A DNA stretch of 64,000 nucleotides from Microbulbifer sp. THAF38 (GTDB lineage Bacteria; Pseudomonadota; Gammaproteobacteria; Pseudomonadales; Cellvibrionaceae): positions 4,579,001-4,643,000 of the forward strand of contig NZ_CP045369.1 of NCBI RefSeq assembly GCF_009363535.1. Reading direction: 5' to 3'. Below are positions 38,000 to 46,384 of this stretch, one piece after another (within the stretch, counting starts at the first letter, position 1; each line of letters begins with the position of its first letter). Below the pieces are notes generated by a model. The model made no database searches, had not been told where the DNA came from, and worked only from the letters and a program-made list of their open reading frames with translations. The position numbers and the translations under genes are program-made.

Positions 38000-39286
38000 T
38001 TACCAGCGGCGCTCAAGTTTCTTGCGCAGCATTACCGCGCTGGCATTCATAAGAATCAATACACTCAGCAATACCATAATGGCTGCCGAGGTGCGCTCCA
38101 CAAAGGCGCGCTCGGGGCTATCCGCCCAGAGGAAAATCTGCACCGGCAATACCGTAGCCGGATCGGTCACCCCTCCGGGTACATCCACAATAAAGGCAAC
38201 CATACCGATCATCAGCAGGGGTGCAGTCTCACCCAGGGCCTGGGCCATACCGATAATCGCACCGGTGAGCATACCGGGCATGGCCAGCGGCAGCACATGG
38301 TGGAAAACCACCTGCATACGCGAGGCACCCATACCCATCGCAGCTTCGCGAATCGAAGGCGGCACCGCCTTCAGGGCCGCACGGCTGGAAATAATAATTG
38401 TCGGCAATGTCATCAGGGTGAGTACCAGACCGCCAACCAGGGGCGCGGAGCGTGGCAACTCAAAGAAGTTGATAAAGATCGCCAACCCCAGCAGGCCGAA
38501 TACGATGGATGGCACTGCGGCGAGGTTATTGATATTCACCTCAATCAGGTCGGTCCAACGATTCTTTGGTGCGTATTCTTCCAGGTAGATGGCCGCAGCC
38601 ACCCCGATTGGGAAAGACAGCGCCAGGGTCACCAGCAATGTAAACAGCGACCCCATCAAGGCCGCGCGGATACCGGCCTGCTCCGGTTCACGGGAGTCGC
38701 CGTTGGTAAAGAAGATGGTATTAAAACGCTTCTTCAGTTCGCCACTTTCCAATAACTGTTCGATCCAGCCGGCTTTCTGTTCCGAGGTACGGCCGCGGAA
38801 GCCTTCTTTGGAATCCTTCAGACTTTTAACAAAAGTATCCACATCGTCGTCAGCGGCAAACCACACCTTCTCACTCTTACCGAGCAGCTCTGGATTTGCG
38901 GCCAGGCGATCACGCAGGTTAAAGGGCGCTCCAGAGGAAACCAGCGAATACAGTTCACGCTTGTCACTGCGGCCAGTCACCGAAGGGAAACGCTCGCGCA
39001 GGGCCTCGCGGATCACCCCGGTGAAGTTGGCCCAGGCAAGGCTCTCGTCATCGACCTTCTCAATACCGAGTACCTGCGCATCGTAGTGTACTTCCAACTC
39101 AATGGCAGTCTGTACAAAGGCACCGCTACCCTTGCTGATAATATCGCTAAACAAAATAACAACCGCGAGAATGCCGAAAGCAATACTGGCAATACCCAGC
39201 CCGCGAAACAGTTTTTCCTTGCGATGACGGCTGGCGAGACGCTTTTCGATACGCTCGCGAACCTGCGTCTGAGTGAGATTAGTCAT
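38000..39286 (-). CDS. pstA: phosphate ABC transporter permease PstA
   Basis: One of the two membrane subunits of the phosphate importer. The 428-residue protein has a first helix near residues 28-50, a ~170-residue periplasmic insertion, and then the conserved permease core ([19 protein letters not shown], followed by the EAA-type loop [23 protein letters not shown]). The long insertion makes it longer than E. coli PstA, as in many pseudomonads and marine relatives. Its start overlaps the pstC end by eight bases. Confidence 0.95.
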   Translation of the reverse strand: MTNLTQTQVRERIEKRLASRHRKEKLFRGLGIASIAFGILAVVILFSDIISKGSGAFVQTAIELEVHYDAQVLGIEKVDDESLAWANFTGVIREALRERFPSVTGRSDKRELYSLVSSGAPFNLRDRLAANPELLGKSEKVWFAADDDVDTFVKSLKDSKEGFRGRTSEQKAGWIEQLLESGELKKRFNTIFFTNGDSREPEQAGIRAALMGSLFTLLVTLALSFPIGVAAAIYLEEYAPKNRWTDLIEVNINNLAAVPSIVFGLLGLAIFINFFELPRSAPLVGGLVLTLMTLPTIIISSRAALKAVPPSIREAAMGMGASRMQVVFHHVLPLAMPGMLTGAIIGMAQALGETAPLLMIGMVAFIVDVPGGVTDPATVLPVQIFLWADSPERAFVERTSAAIMVLLSVLILMNASAVMLRKKLERRW

Positions 39287-40658
39287 ACTGCTCCCGGTAT
39301 TTTTTCACTACGTGCAGGGCGATAAAGTTCAGTACCAGAGTCGAGACAAACAACATCAGACCAAGCGCAAACGCGGCCAGGGTCTTGGGACTGTCAAACT
39401 CTTGGTCGCCGACCAGTAGCGTCACGATCTGTACGGTAACGGTGGTGACCGACTCCAGGGGATTAGCGGTGAGATTGGCGGCGAGGCCTGCGGCCATTAC
39501 TACGATCATCGTCTCACCAATTGCGCGGGACACCGCCAAGAGTACACCGCCGACAATTCCCGGCAGTGCTGCGGGGATCACCACTTTGCGCACGGTCTCC
39601 GATTGGGTTGAACCCAACCCCAGAGCGCCATCGCGCAGGGATTGCGGTACCGCATTAATCACATCGTCAGATAATGAGGAGACAAACGGGATAATCATAA
39701 TCCCCATTACCAACCCAGCGGCCAGGGCGCTCTCACTGGAGGCCTGCAGGCCAATGGAGGTGGCCAGGTCACGAATAAACGGAGCGACGGTTAACGCCGC
39801 AAAAAAGCCGTATACCACTGTGGGTACACCGGCGAGAATTTCCAAAATTGGCTTGGCCACGTTGCGCACGCGCTTGCTGGCGTACTCGGCCAGATAAATA
39901 GCCGCCATCAGGCCCACTGGCACCGCCACGAACATGGCAATTGCGGAAACCATCAAGGTACCGGTAAACAGGGGTACCGCACCAAAAGCTCCACTGGAAC
40001 CAACCTGATCGGCACGCAGGGCCATCTGCGGGCTCCAATGTAAGCCGAACAAAAATTCAGTCACCGGCACCGACTGGAAAAAGCGCAGCGACTCAAACAG
40101 TACCGAGAACAAAATACCCACAGTGGTAAAAATCGCGGCGCAGGCACAAGTAATCAGAATAGACTTAAGGACTTTTTCTACTTTCTCACGGGCGCGCAGC
40201 TCCGGAGAAAAACGCAACAGTGCAAATGCCCCCAGGCCCACCGCCAACACCAGACTTAAAAAGGCCTGCAGGGTATTGGAGTTATTGCGCAATTGACTGA
40301 GATGCTCCGCCGCCGACTGCAACTGAGGGGATGACTCCCCCACCAAATGGCCAGCAGCGAGGTTTTGAATTTGTGCATAGAGCAGGTTCTGCCCGGCAAT
40401 GGTATCGGGTTTATCGGCAATGCTGTGCATCACCATAGAGCGAATAATGGCATCGTCAAAAATCAGCCAGGCACCCAGTAGTAAAAGTGCCGGTAAACCA
40501 CACCAAAGCGCGGTAAATAAACCGTGATAGCTGGGCAGTGAGGCCAGATTACGCAGGCCTCCGCGGCTGCGCGCTGCACTCAGTGCACGACTAAAGCCGG
40601 TACCGTAGGCCACTAAAATCAACAGCAGCAAAAGGGCGAACAGTGTGGGGGTTTGCAT
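39279..40658 (-). CDS. pstC: phosphate ABC transporter permease PstC
   Basis: Second membrane subunit of the Pst importer. The 459-residue protein begins with two hydrophobic segments and a periplasmic region (about 80-130) beyond the E. coli length, then the permease core with PVGLMAAIYLAEYASKRVR, VPTVVYGFFA and the cytoplasmic loop LRDGALGLGSTQSETVRKVVIPAALPG. It overlaps pstA by eight bases. It follows pstS after a 138-base gap containing a strong terminator-like hairpin, which probably lowers pstCAB-phoU expression relative to pstS. Confidence 0.95.
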   Translation of the reverse strand: MQTPTLFALLLLLILVAYGTGFSRALSAARSRGGLRNLASLPSYHGLFTALWCGLPALLLLGAWLIFDDAIIRSMVMHSIADKPDTIAGQNLLYAQIQNLAAGHLVGESSPQLQSAAEHLSQLRNNSNTLQAFLSLVLAVGLGAFALLRFSPELRAREKVEKVLKSILITCACAAIFTTVGILFSVLFESLRFFQSVPVTEFLFGLHWSPQMALRADQVGSSGAFGAVPLFTGTLMVSAIAMFVAVPVGLMAAIYLAEYASKRVRNVAKPILEILAGVPTVVYGFFAALTVAPFIRDLATSIGLQASSESALAAGLVMGIMIIPFVSSLSDDVINAVPQSLRDGALGLGSTQSETVRKVVIPAALPGIVGGVLLAVSRAIGETMIVVMAAGLAANLTANPLESVTTVTVQIVTLLVGDQEFDSPKTLAAFALGLMLFVSTLVLNFIALHVVKKYREQYD

Positions 40659-40734
40659 TGAGTTACCGTGCTAAAAATGTCGATGTCGGCATTATCCCGA
40701 CTTTTCCCTGTGTTTCCACTTGGCTTTCATAAAA

Positions 40735-40762
40735 ACGGCCAAGCCCTCTCGAGCTTGGCCGT
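40735..40762 (-). terminator. strong hairpin between pstS and pstC
   Basis: GCTTGGCCGT pairs perfectly with ACGGCCAAGC (40735-40744 and 40753-40762); read on the minus strand it is followed by five Ts. Placed 35 bases after pstS, it likely terminates part of the transcripts and gives excess binding protein. Confidence 0.85.
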
Positions 40763-40796
40763 CAATTCCCTTTGACTGTACTACTCCAGGATAAAT

Positions 40797-41849
40797 TTAC
40801 TTCGCAGCAAGATTGCTCAGGGCATTCAGCTTGCGAACGTCAGTAGCAATTTTCTGGCGTTTCTCTTGGGGCAGCGGGATCATACCTTTGTCAGTCAGGT
40901 AACCTTCATCACCCCAGGCGCGCTCATTGGTGAACTCTGCCAGGAACTGCTTGATACCCGGTACTACGTCGGCATGTGCCTTCTTCACGTAAATAAACAG
41001 CGGGCGGGAAACCGGGTAGCTCTGATCTGCGATAGAGTCGAAAGTCGGAGCCTGCCCTTCGATCATAGAGCCTTGTACTTTATCGGCATTCTGGTCGAGG
41101 AAGCTGAAACCAAAGATGCCCAGGGCATTCGGATTGGCAACCAACTTGTTGACGATCAGGTTGTCGTTCTCACCGGCTTCAACATAAGCGCCGTCTTCGC
41201 GTACGTTGTGACAGATCGCCTTGTAAGCGCTCTTGTCTTTTTTCTTCATGGCTGCGATCCAATCGAACTTCTTACAGCCACCTTCCATTGCCAATTCGGC
41301 AAAGGCATCACGGGTACCGGAAGTGGGGGGCGGACCCAGAACTTCGATTTTGGTGTTGGGCAGCGCAGGGTTTACGTCTTTCCAGGTCTTGTAAGGATTG
41401 GCAACCAGAGTCTCGGAACCGTTCGGGTTCGGTACTTCTTTAGCCAGCGCCAGGAAGATGTCCTTGCGGGAAAGCTTGAAAGGAGTCGCTTTCTTAGCAT
41501 TCGCCAACACGATGCCGTCGTAGCCGATTTGTACTTCCACAACATCAACGCCGTTGCCGTTACACATCTCCAGCTCAGACTGCTTAATGCGGCGAGAGGC
41601 ACCGGTGATGTCCGCAGTGCTTTCACCAACGCCCTGGCAGAACAGCTTCATGCCGCCGCCAGTACCTGTGGATTCGACTACCGGAGTTTTGAACTGGGTA
41701 GCACGGCTGAAACGCTCCGCCACAGTGGTGGTAAATGGGTAAACAGTGGAGGAACCAACAACGCTGATGTAGTCGCGCGCCGCCAGAGCCACCTGAGAAG
41801 TGGCGAGGGTCAATGCCGCCAAGGAAGTAGCCAGAATTCGCTTGTTCAT
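40797..41849 (-). CDS. pstS: phosphate ABC transporter substrate-binding protein PstS
   Basis: Periplasmic phosphate receptor of the Pst importer. The 350-residue protein has a signal peptide (cleavage likely after QVALA), the phosphate-binding VVGSSTVYPFTTTVAERF, the ESTGTGGGMKLFCQGVGE loop and GPPTSGTRDAFAELA with the third set of phosphate ligands. It belongs to the pseudomonad PstS type with cysteine pairs. A Pho-box-like sequence lies upstream, at 41914-41931. First gene of pstSCAB-phoU. Confidence 0.96.
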   Translation of the reverse strand: MNKRILATSLAALTLATSQVALAARDYISVVGSSTVYPFTTTVAERFSRATQFKTPVVESTGTGGGMKLFCQGVGESTADITGASRRIKQSELEMCNGNGVDVVEVQIGYDGIVLANAKKATPFKLSRKDIFLALAKEVPNPNGSETLVANPYKTWKDVNPALPNTKIEVLGPPPTSGTRDAFAELAMEGGCKKFDWIAAMKKKDKSAYKAICHNVREDGAYVEAGENDNLIVNKLVANPNALGIFGFSFLDQNADKVQGSMIEGQAPTFDSIADQSYPVSRPLFIYVKKAHADVVPGIKQFLAEFTNERAWGDEGYLTDKGMIPLPQEKRQKIATDVRKLNALSNLAAK

Positions 41850-41913
41850 GTGTAACTCCGATGAGTGTTTTTTATTTCACGCGGCGATGCTAGGAAGAAC
41901 GGATGACGATTCT

Positions 41914-41931
41914 ATGAATAAAACATGACAA
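41914..41931 (-). promoter_or_regulatory. Pho-box-like site upstream of pstS
   Basis: On the minus strand the sequence reads TTGTCATGTTTTATTCAT; the first half (TTGTCAT) agrees well with the Pho box half site, the second (TATTCAT) less well. It lies 64 bases before the pstS start. A -10 at ten bases downstream is not convincing, but TAGCAT occurs further down. Confidence 0.6.
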
Positions 41932-42032
41932 AAAGATTACAACCTGAAATTTGCCCCGCTGGTGCCCGGGCAGGCAAAGCGGTAACCTGCATGCAAACGA
42001 GATAACAATAAGATGTAAAGAGAGAAGCCCCC

Positions 42033-42605
42033 ATGCTATTTCTGATGCGTGGAGCGCGTGCACTGGAGAGTCTGTCCAGTCGCACCGGCCACCTGCTCGC
42101 CTGGTTTACCTGGGCCATGGTCCTACTGCAATCTTGCGTCGTAGCCCTACGCCACCTGTTTGACAGTGGCTCTATCGCGCTACAGGAATCCGTGATCTAT
42201 CTACACGGTGCCGCCTTCATGCTGGGGCTGGCCTATGCCCTGCAAACCGACGCCCATGTGCGTGTCGATGTCTTCTATCGGCGAATGGATCCCAAGGGCA
42301 AGGCTTGGGTTAACGCTGTCGGCTTTCTCTTATTTCTGCTGCCACTCTGTACCCTTATGTTACTGGGCAGCTGGCATTTCGTTTTGAACAGTTGGTCAGT
42401 GCTTGAGGAGAGCGCCAATGCCGGCGGCCTTCCCGGTGTCTTCCTACTGAAAAGCCTGATTCCCCTCGCGGCAATAACCCTTGGTCTCGCGGGCAGCGCC
42501 CAATTTCTTCGCGCTTTATTACAGCTGATGGAGGTTTCTAGCCCGGCGAGCGAGGCTGTGGCGAAACCACATCTCCTCAAACAAGTGGAGGAAGCCGAAG
42601 CATGA
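42033..42605 (+). CDS. TRAP transporter small permease (DctQ family)
   Basis: Small membrane subunit of a tripartite ATP-independent periplasmic transporter. The 190-residue protein has four helices and the DctQ pattern around QESVIYLHGAAFMLGLAYALQTDAHVRVDV, which includes the conserved acidic and His/Arg residues; the C terminus is a cytoplasmic charged tail. Its stop overlaps the large permease start by four bases. ATG follows AGAGAAG; a GAGATAACAATAA element, also seen before the two subtilases, lies 21 bases upstream. A candidate binding protein is encoded at 46385-47512 on the other strand. Confidence 0.92.
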   Translation: MLFLMRGARALESLSSRTGHLLAWFTWAMVLLQSCVVALRHLFDSGSIALQESVIYLHGAAFMLGLAYALQTDAHVRVDVFYRRMDPKGKAWVNAVGFLLFLLPLCTLMLLGSWHFVLNSWSVLEESANAGGLPGVFLLKSLIPLAAITLGLAGSAQFLRALLQLMEVSSPASEAVAKPHLLKQVEEAEA

Positions 42606-43966
42606 TCGAGCTGATACCACTACTGATGTTTGCCGCCGTCTGTGGGCTGTTGATGTTCGGCTACCCGGTGGCCTTCACCCTCGCCGGTATGGCCCTAATC
42701 ACCGCCGGCCTGGGTATCGTGTATGGCGTTTTCGATGCAGAACTTCTGCGCGCCTTCCCCGACCGCCTCTACGGCATTATGCAAAACGGCACCCTGGTAG
42801 CCGTACCACTCTTTGTCCTAATGGGAGTGATTCTCGAGAGAGCCAAGATCGCCGAAGACTTACTGGTCAATCTGACTAAAGTATTTATGGGTGCACCGGC
42901 GGGTATGGCCATCTCCGTGGTAGTGGTCGGCGCACTTCTGGCGGCTAGTACCGGTATTGTGGGTGCCACCGTGGTGACGATGGGATTGATGTCCCTGCCC
43001 ACCATGTTGAAACAGGGCTACTCTCCCAAGCTCGCCACCGGCACTATCTGTGCCACCGGCACCCTCGGGCAAATCATCCCTCCATCAATTGCACTGGTTC
43101 TACTTGGGGATACTCTCTCCAACGCCTATCAGCAGGCACAGCTATCCGCGGGTATTTTTAATCCGAAGCCGGTCAGCGTTGGCGATCTGTTTATCGGCGC
43201 GATTATCCCTGGCCTAATGTTGGTTGCAGCCTACATTGTTTACCTATTGTTCGTGGCACGCCGTTCTCCGAGTAAGGCCGAGACCGCGCAGCGGCAACCT
43301 CTGGAAGTTTGGCCGCTACTGAGCAGCCTTTTTCCTCCAATCGCTCTGATGCTGTTAGTGCTGGGTTCCATTATTACCGGTGCCGCAACGCCTACAGAAG
43401 CCGCCGCCGTAGGTGCCCTGGGCGCCGGATTACTGGCTTACCGTCGCGGCGCTCTGCCTTGGACACAGGCGGGGGAGGTGGGTCGCAGCACTCTACAGGT
43501 AAGTGCAATGGTCTTTGCCATCCTTATTGGCGCCTCACTATTCTCTCTGGTCTTCCGCGGTTACGGCGGTGAAGAGTTAGTCACCAACATTTTCCACAAC
43601 CTGCCCGGTGGTGTTGTCGGCGCAACTCTGTTGGTAATGCTGGTAATTTTTCTGCTCGGTTTTATTCTCGACTTTATCGAGATCACCTTTGTGGTGGTGC
43701 CCATCGTCGGGCCGGTACTGCTGGCAATGGGCTTAGATCCGGTATGGCTGGGTATCATGATCGCGATCAACCTGCAGACTTCCTTCCTTACGCCACCCTT
43801 TGGATTTGCATTGTTTTACCTTCGCGGTGTTGCGCCAAGTTCAGTGGCCACTTCCGCTATCTATCGCGGCGTTATGCCATTTATCGCTATTCAGCTGCTG
43901 ATATTGTGCCTCCTGGCGCTTTGGCCTGCTCTGGTGACTTGGCTGCCAGGGTTATTAACCGGTTAA
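42602..43966 (+). CDS. TRAP transporter large permease (DctM family)
   Basis: The 454-residue large subunit with about 12 helices that carries substrate across the membrane using the sodium gradient. DctM signatures are FGYPVAFTLAG near the start, AVPLFVLMGVILERA, SVVVVGALLAASTGIVGATVVTMG and TPPFGFALFYLRGVAP near the C terminus. Overlaps the small permease gene by four bases (ATGA). Substrate class is unknown from the permease; the nearby binding protein resembles the 2-oxoacid (TakP-like) type. Confidence 0.95.
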   Translation: MIELIPLLMFAAVCGLLMFGYPVAFTLAGMALITAGLGIVYGVFDAELLRAFPDRLYGIMQNGTLVAVPLFVLMGVILERAKIAEDLLVNLTKVFMGAPAGMAISVVVVGALLAASTGIVGATVVTMGLMSLPTMLKQGYSPKLATGTICATGTLGQIIPPSIALVLLGDTLSNAYQQAQLSAGIFNPKPVSVGDLFIGAIIPGLMLVAAYIVYLLFVARRSPSKAETAQRQPLEVWPLLSSLFPPIALMLLVLGSIITGAATPTEAAAVGALGAGLLAYRRGALPWTQAGEVGRSTLQVSAMVFAILIGASLFSLVFRGYGGEELVTNIFHNLPGGVVGATLLVMLVIFLLGFILDFIEITFVVVPIVGPVLLAMGLDPVWLGIMIAINLQTSFLTPPFGFALFYLRGVAPSSVATSAIYRGVMPFIAIQLLILCLLALWPALVTWLPGLLTG

Positions 43967-44034
43967 CACCGTGTATTGCCAAAGGATTAGAGGAAGCTTT
44001 TACAAAGGATGCTGGTCATTTACTGGACAATTTG

Positions 44035-44043
44035 TGCTAGAAT
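44035..44043 (+). promoter_or_regulatory. extended -10 element before yciA
   Basis: TGCTAGAAT is an extended -10 (TGnTAnnnT) located 54 bases ahead of the thioesterase start, just after the TRAP operon. A weak -35 candidate TGGTCA is 19 bases upstream of TAGAAT. Confidence 0.45.
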
Positions 44044-44097
44044 GCGCCACCTTCCCTCAGGTGGAAACCAATAACTCTAACAATCTGTGAGCAGTCG

Positions 44098-44496
44098 ATG
44101 TCCGCACTTTCAGCCCTTGATGAAAACCCGCAACCAACAGGCACGCTTACCCTGCAAACCCTGGCTATGCCCCGTGATACCAACCCCCAGGGAGACGTAT
44201 TCGCCGGTTGGCTGATGTCGCAGATGGACCTCGCTGGAGCAATTCTGGCCCAAAGCATCGCACGCGGCAGGGTAACTACCGTCGCAGTAGGCAGTATGGT
44301 GTTCTTACGCCCGGTTCCGGTTGGCTCAACAGTCAGCTGCTATGCCGAGGCTATCGAGGTGGGGCGTTCCTCTATTAGGACGATGGTTGAGGTATGGCTG
44401 ACACGGGTGGATTCTGGTGAGCAGGTAAAAGTCACCGAAGGTGAGTTTGTTTTTGTCGCTATTGACGATAGAGGTCATACCAGGCCGCTGCCCTAG
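44098..44496 (+). CDS. yciA: acyl-CoA thioesterase, YciA-like hotdog fold
   Basis: Hydrolyses acyl-CoA esters in the cytosol. The 132-residue protein matches YciA closely: LTLQTLAMPRDTNPQGDVFAGWLMSQMDLAGA (here shown in parts: TLAMPRDTN, then GDVFAGWLMSQMD with the catalytic Asp), GRVTTVAVGSMVFLRPVPVG and VEVWLTRV. Full length for the hotdog thioesterase. It has its own promoter-like element and a strong hairpin after the stop, so it is probably monocistronic. Confidence 0.93.
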   Translation: MSALSALDENPQPTGTLTLQTLAMPRDTNPQGDVFAGWLMSQMDLAGAILAQSIARGRVTTVAVGSMVFLRPVPVGSTVSCYAEAIEVGRSSIRTMVEVWLTRVDSGEQVKVTEGEFVFVAIDDRGHTRPLP

Positions 44497-44504
44497 TATA
44501 GGGG

Positions 44505-44526
44505 TTGGGGGAGGCTCCTCCCCCAA
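44505..44526. terminator. perfect hairpin between yciA and the lipoprotein gene
   Basis: TTGGGGGAGG (44505-44514) pairs perfectly with CCTCCCCCAA (44517-44526) in the gap between convergent genes. It has no T-tract, so it may act as a rho-independent-like pause or RNA end protector. Confidence 0.6.
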
Positions 44527-44533
44527 GAGTCTA

Positions 44534-45400
44534 CTAACTGACTGAACAGGTCTGCGCTTTCCTTTCAATTGGTACTGACTTCACCCAACCACGTAAGGTT
44601 CTAAAACTCATTCGATCACAACTCTCTGAAAGAATCCGGCCACGCTCATAGACTTTCTTTCCACCAGAATAAAAACTTAACGTTTTTTCTTTGCTATCTA
44701 ACTTGTGCTCTCCTGATAATTCTGTCTTCATCACAACTAGTGAATCAACAAATAACTTGATGCTCAATTCATTAAGAGCTGCGACTGGTATTACATTTGA
44801 TTTGTCTTCGTTTACAGGAGAAGAAACAACCTCAATCAGATTTTGATAGGCGGGATTTTCTCTATTATTTTTCTCGAAAATTGATACAGAATTCTTTAGC
44901 GTCAAGGTACTTCTGTCTTGCGAGAGAAAGAACATGGGGTAGGATTGAACAATCCAGGGATCGCTGTTTTCTGCCTCCCAAACATTGAATGCAATATTTT
45001 TTTGCTGAAAATCAACTACTGCAGCTTTTGTAAGATTCGCTGCAGTAAAAGTCGCGATAGCTTCTCGATAGAGATCTAAGATCTTGTCAGCCTCTTCCTG
45101 CTCAGCCTTTTTTTTACTATCTCCTGCAGCTCCTACAATTAAAGCATGAGCAAGAATAGAGCCCGCAAAAGCTCCAGGAGTCACACCTATATATGCCATT
45201 TGACCATGATTTACATCAAGGTTGTCATAATTAACCTGTCCACGGAATGGAGGGATCTCAAATTCTTCCACTTTGATTGCTATCGCGGAATTTGCAGGAA
45301 TGCTAATGGGCTGATTAACATATTCAACATATGGGGAAGTTTTATTACTAGCACACCCTACAACTAACACACATAAGACAAATAATATTTGATATTTCAT
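44534..45400 (-). CDS. lipoprotein of unknown function
   Basis: An unrecognised 288-residue protein with a lipoprotein signal ending in VVGCAS (lipobox cysteine about residue 16). The mature part has a conserved-looking strand-rich N-terminal segment (PISIPANSAIAIKVEEFEIPPF), a glycine/alanine-rich hydrophobic stretch (TPGAFAGSILAHALIVGAAG), a charged helix (SKKKAEQEEADKILDLYREA) and two cysteines near the C terminus. Strongly AT-rich compared with flanking genes. The ATG at 45400 gives the lipoprotein signal; the frame opens 16 codons earlier. It is probably co-transcribed with the lipoprotein gene at 45488-46192. Function unknown. Confidence 0.75.
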   Translation of the reverse strand: MKYQILFVLCVLVVGCASNKTSPYVEYVNQPISIPANSAIAIKVEEFEIPPFRGQVNYDNLDVNHGQMAYIGVTPGAFAGSILAHALIVGAAGDSKKKAEQEEADKILDLYREAIATFTAANLTKAAVVDFQQKNIAFNVWEAENSDPWIVQSYPMFFLSQDRSTLTLKNSVSIFEKNNRENPAYQNLIEVVSSPVNEDKSNVIPVAALNELSIKLFVDSLVVMKTELSGEHKLDSKEKTLSFYSGGKKVYERGRILSESCDRMSFRTLRGWVKSVPIERKAQTCSVS

Positions 45401-45437
45401 TTTAATTCTTGAAAAAACAGTCTTTACGAATTTAAGC

Positions 45438-45467
45438 TTGGGCGTCAATAAACATATTAACGCCCAA
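45438..45467 (-). terminator. hairpin between the two lipoprotein genes
   Basis: TTGGGCGT (45438-45445) pairs perfectly with ACGCCCAA (45460-45467) around a 14-base AT-rich loop, in the 87-base gap between the two lipoprotein genes. No clear T-tract on the minus strand, so it may attenuate rather than end transcription. Confidence 0.4.
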
Positions 45468-45487
45468 TAGACACAGAGAATTAAGAC

Positions 45488-46192
45488 TTACTGAATAGCT
45501 TTTTCTGTACCAAAAGAGGAAATTAGGATTTCTTTCCCTTCTGCAATCGCCTGATAATAAGCATTTGTTAGGGCAGGAAAATTTGGAGACTCATCCCATT
45601 CATTAGCAGCCGCTTTGAGGACTTTTACGGGACGATACCATTCATAGGTATTATCTGACAGATCCACTAAATAACCTAAAGCTTCAAAGTATCCCTTGGG
45701 CTCACTAGTAGGTATATAACTTGAGTAAGTTCTAAGCATACCCACTGCATTGAAATCTAACACCAAAAGATGACTAATATTATATTGCGCTGCAAAATGT
45801 GAAAAATCTCTCTTAGTAGAATTAGGAGCCTCAGATTTATGCTTAGGCAACCTGCGCAAATTGAGCTCCTGAGGAATTTCTATCACTTCAATATCTTTAG
45901 ATTGAAGAAGTTCGTTCACATCGACAGCGATGACCATTACGTCATCTATCGAGAGTGATTCGGTATGCTTACTAAGTGAAGAATTCGCCACTTCAGCAGC
46001 TGCTAAGCACAGCAAACAACTTGCACCAGGAAGATATACATCTGGTGTTGGTGCCGAAGATATTATTATCCCCACACGCTTTTCTTGTTGTTGCCAAAAT
46101 CTTTGATCAGGCTCAACAGGTAGTTGCGGCGCCCCCGCACAACCAGAAAGAAATACTACCCCCAAAACAAAAAGGCTAAAAACTCTAAACAT
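45488..46192 (-). CDS. lipoprotein of unknown function
   Basis: An unrecognised 234-residue lipoprotein with signal MFRVFSLFVLGVVFLSGC (lipobox LSGC). The mature part contains RVGIIISSAPTPDVYLPGASC, a CLLC pair at about residues 61-64, a central ISHLLVLDFNAVGMLRTYSSY segment and YLVDLSDNTYEWYRPVKVL. The alternating strand and helix pattern recalls small TolB-N/DUF799-like lipoprotein domains, but I cannot assign it. AT-rich, like the next gene, with which it may form an operon. No neighbouring gene gives a function. Confidence 0.75.
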   Translation of the reverse strand: MFRVFSLFVLGVVFLSGCAGAPQLPVEPDQRFWQQQEKRVGIIISSAPTPDVYLPGASCLLCLAAAEVANSSLSKHTESLSIDDVMVIAVDVNELLQSKDIEVIEIPQELNLRRLPKHKSEAPNSTKRDFSHFAAQYNISHLLVLDFNAVGMLRTYSSYIPTSEPKGYFEALGYLVDLSDNTYEWYRPVKVLKAAANEWDESPNFPALTNAYYQAIAEGKEILISSFGTEKAIQ

Positions 46193-46384
46193 TTATAACT
46201 CCCCAGTCATATTTTCTTTAGTCAGATAAAAAAGCCGCGGCATTATTATGTAAATATTGACGAAAAAAAAGACAAAAGGGATAAAATATAAGCGACCCGC
46301 TGGTTTCTCTTTCTTATAATAAAAAAGCGGGAGATGTCATGGAAAGCCAATATTCACTTACCCTGACCTCGAAGTGGTTCAAAG

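Noticed and set aside
40866..41855. A 329-codon plus-strand open frame across pstS
   Set aside because: It is exactly antisense to pstS and lacks any recognised motif.
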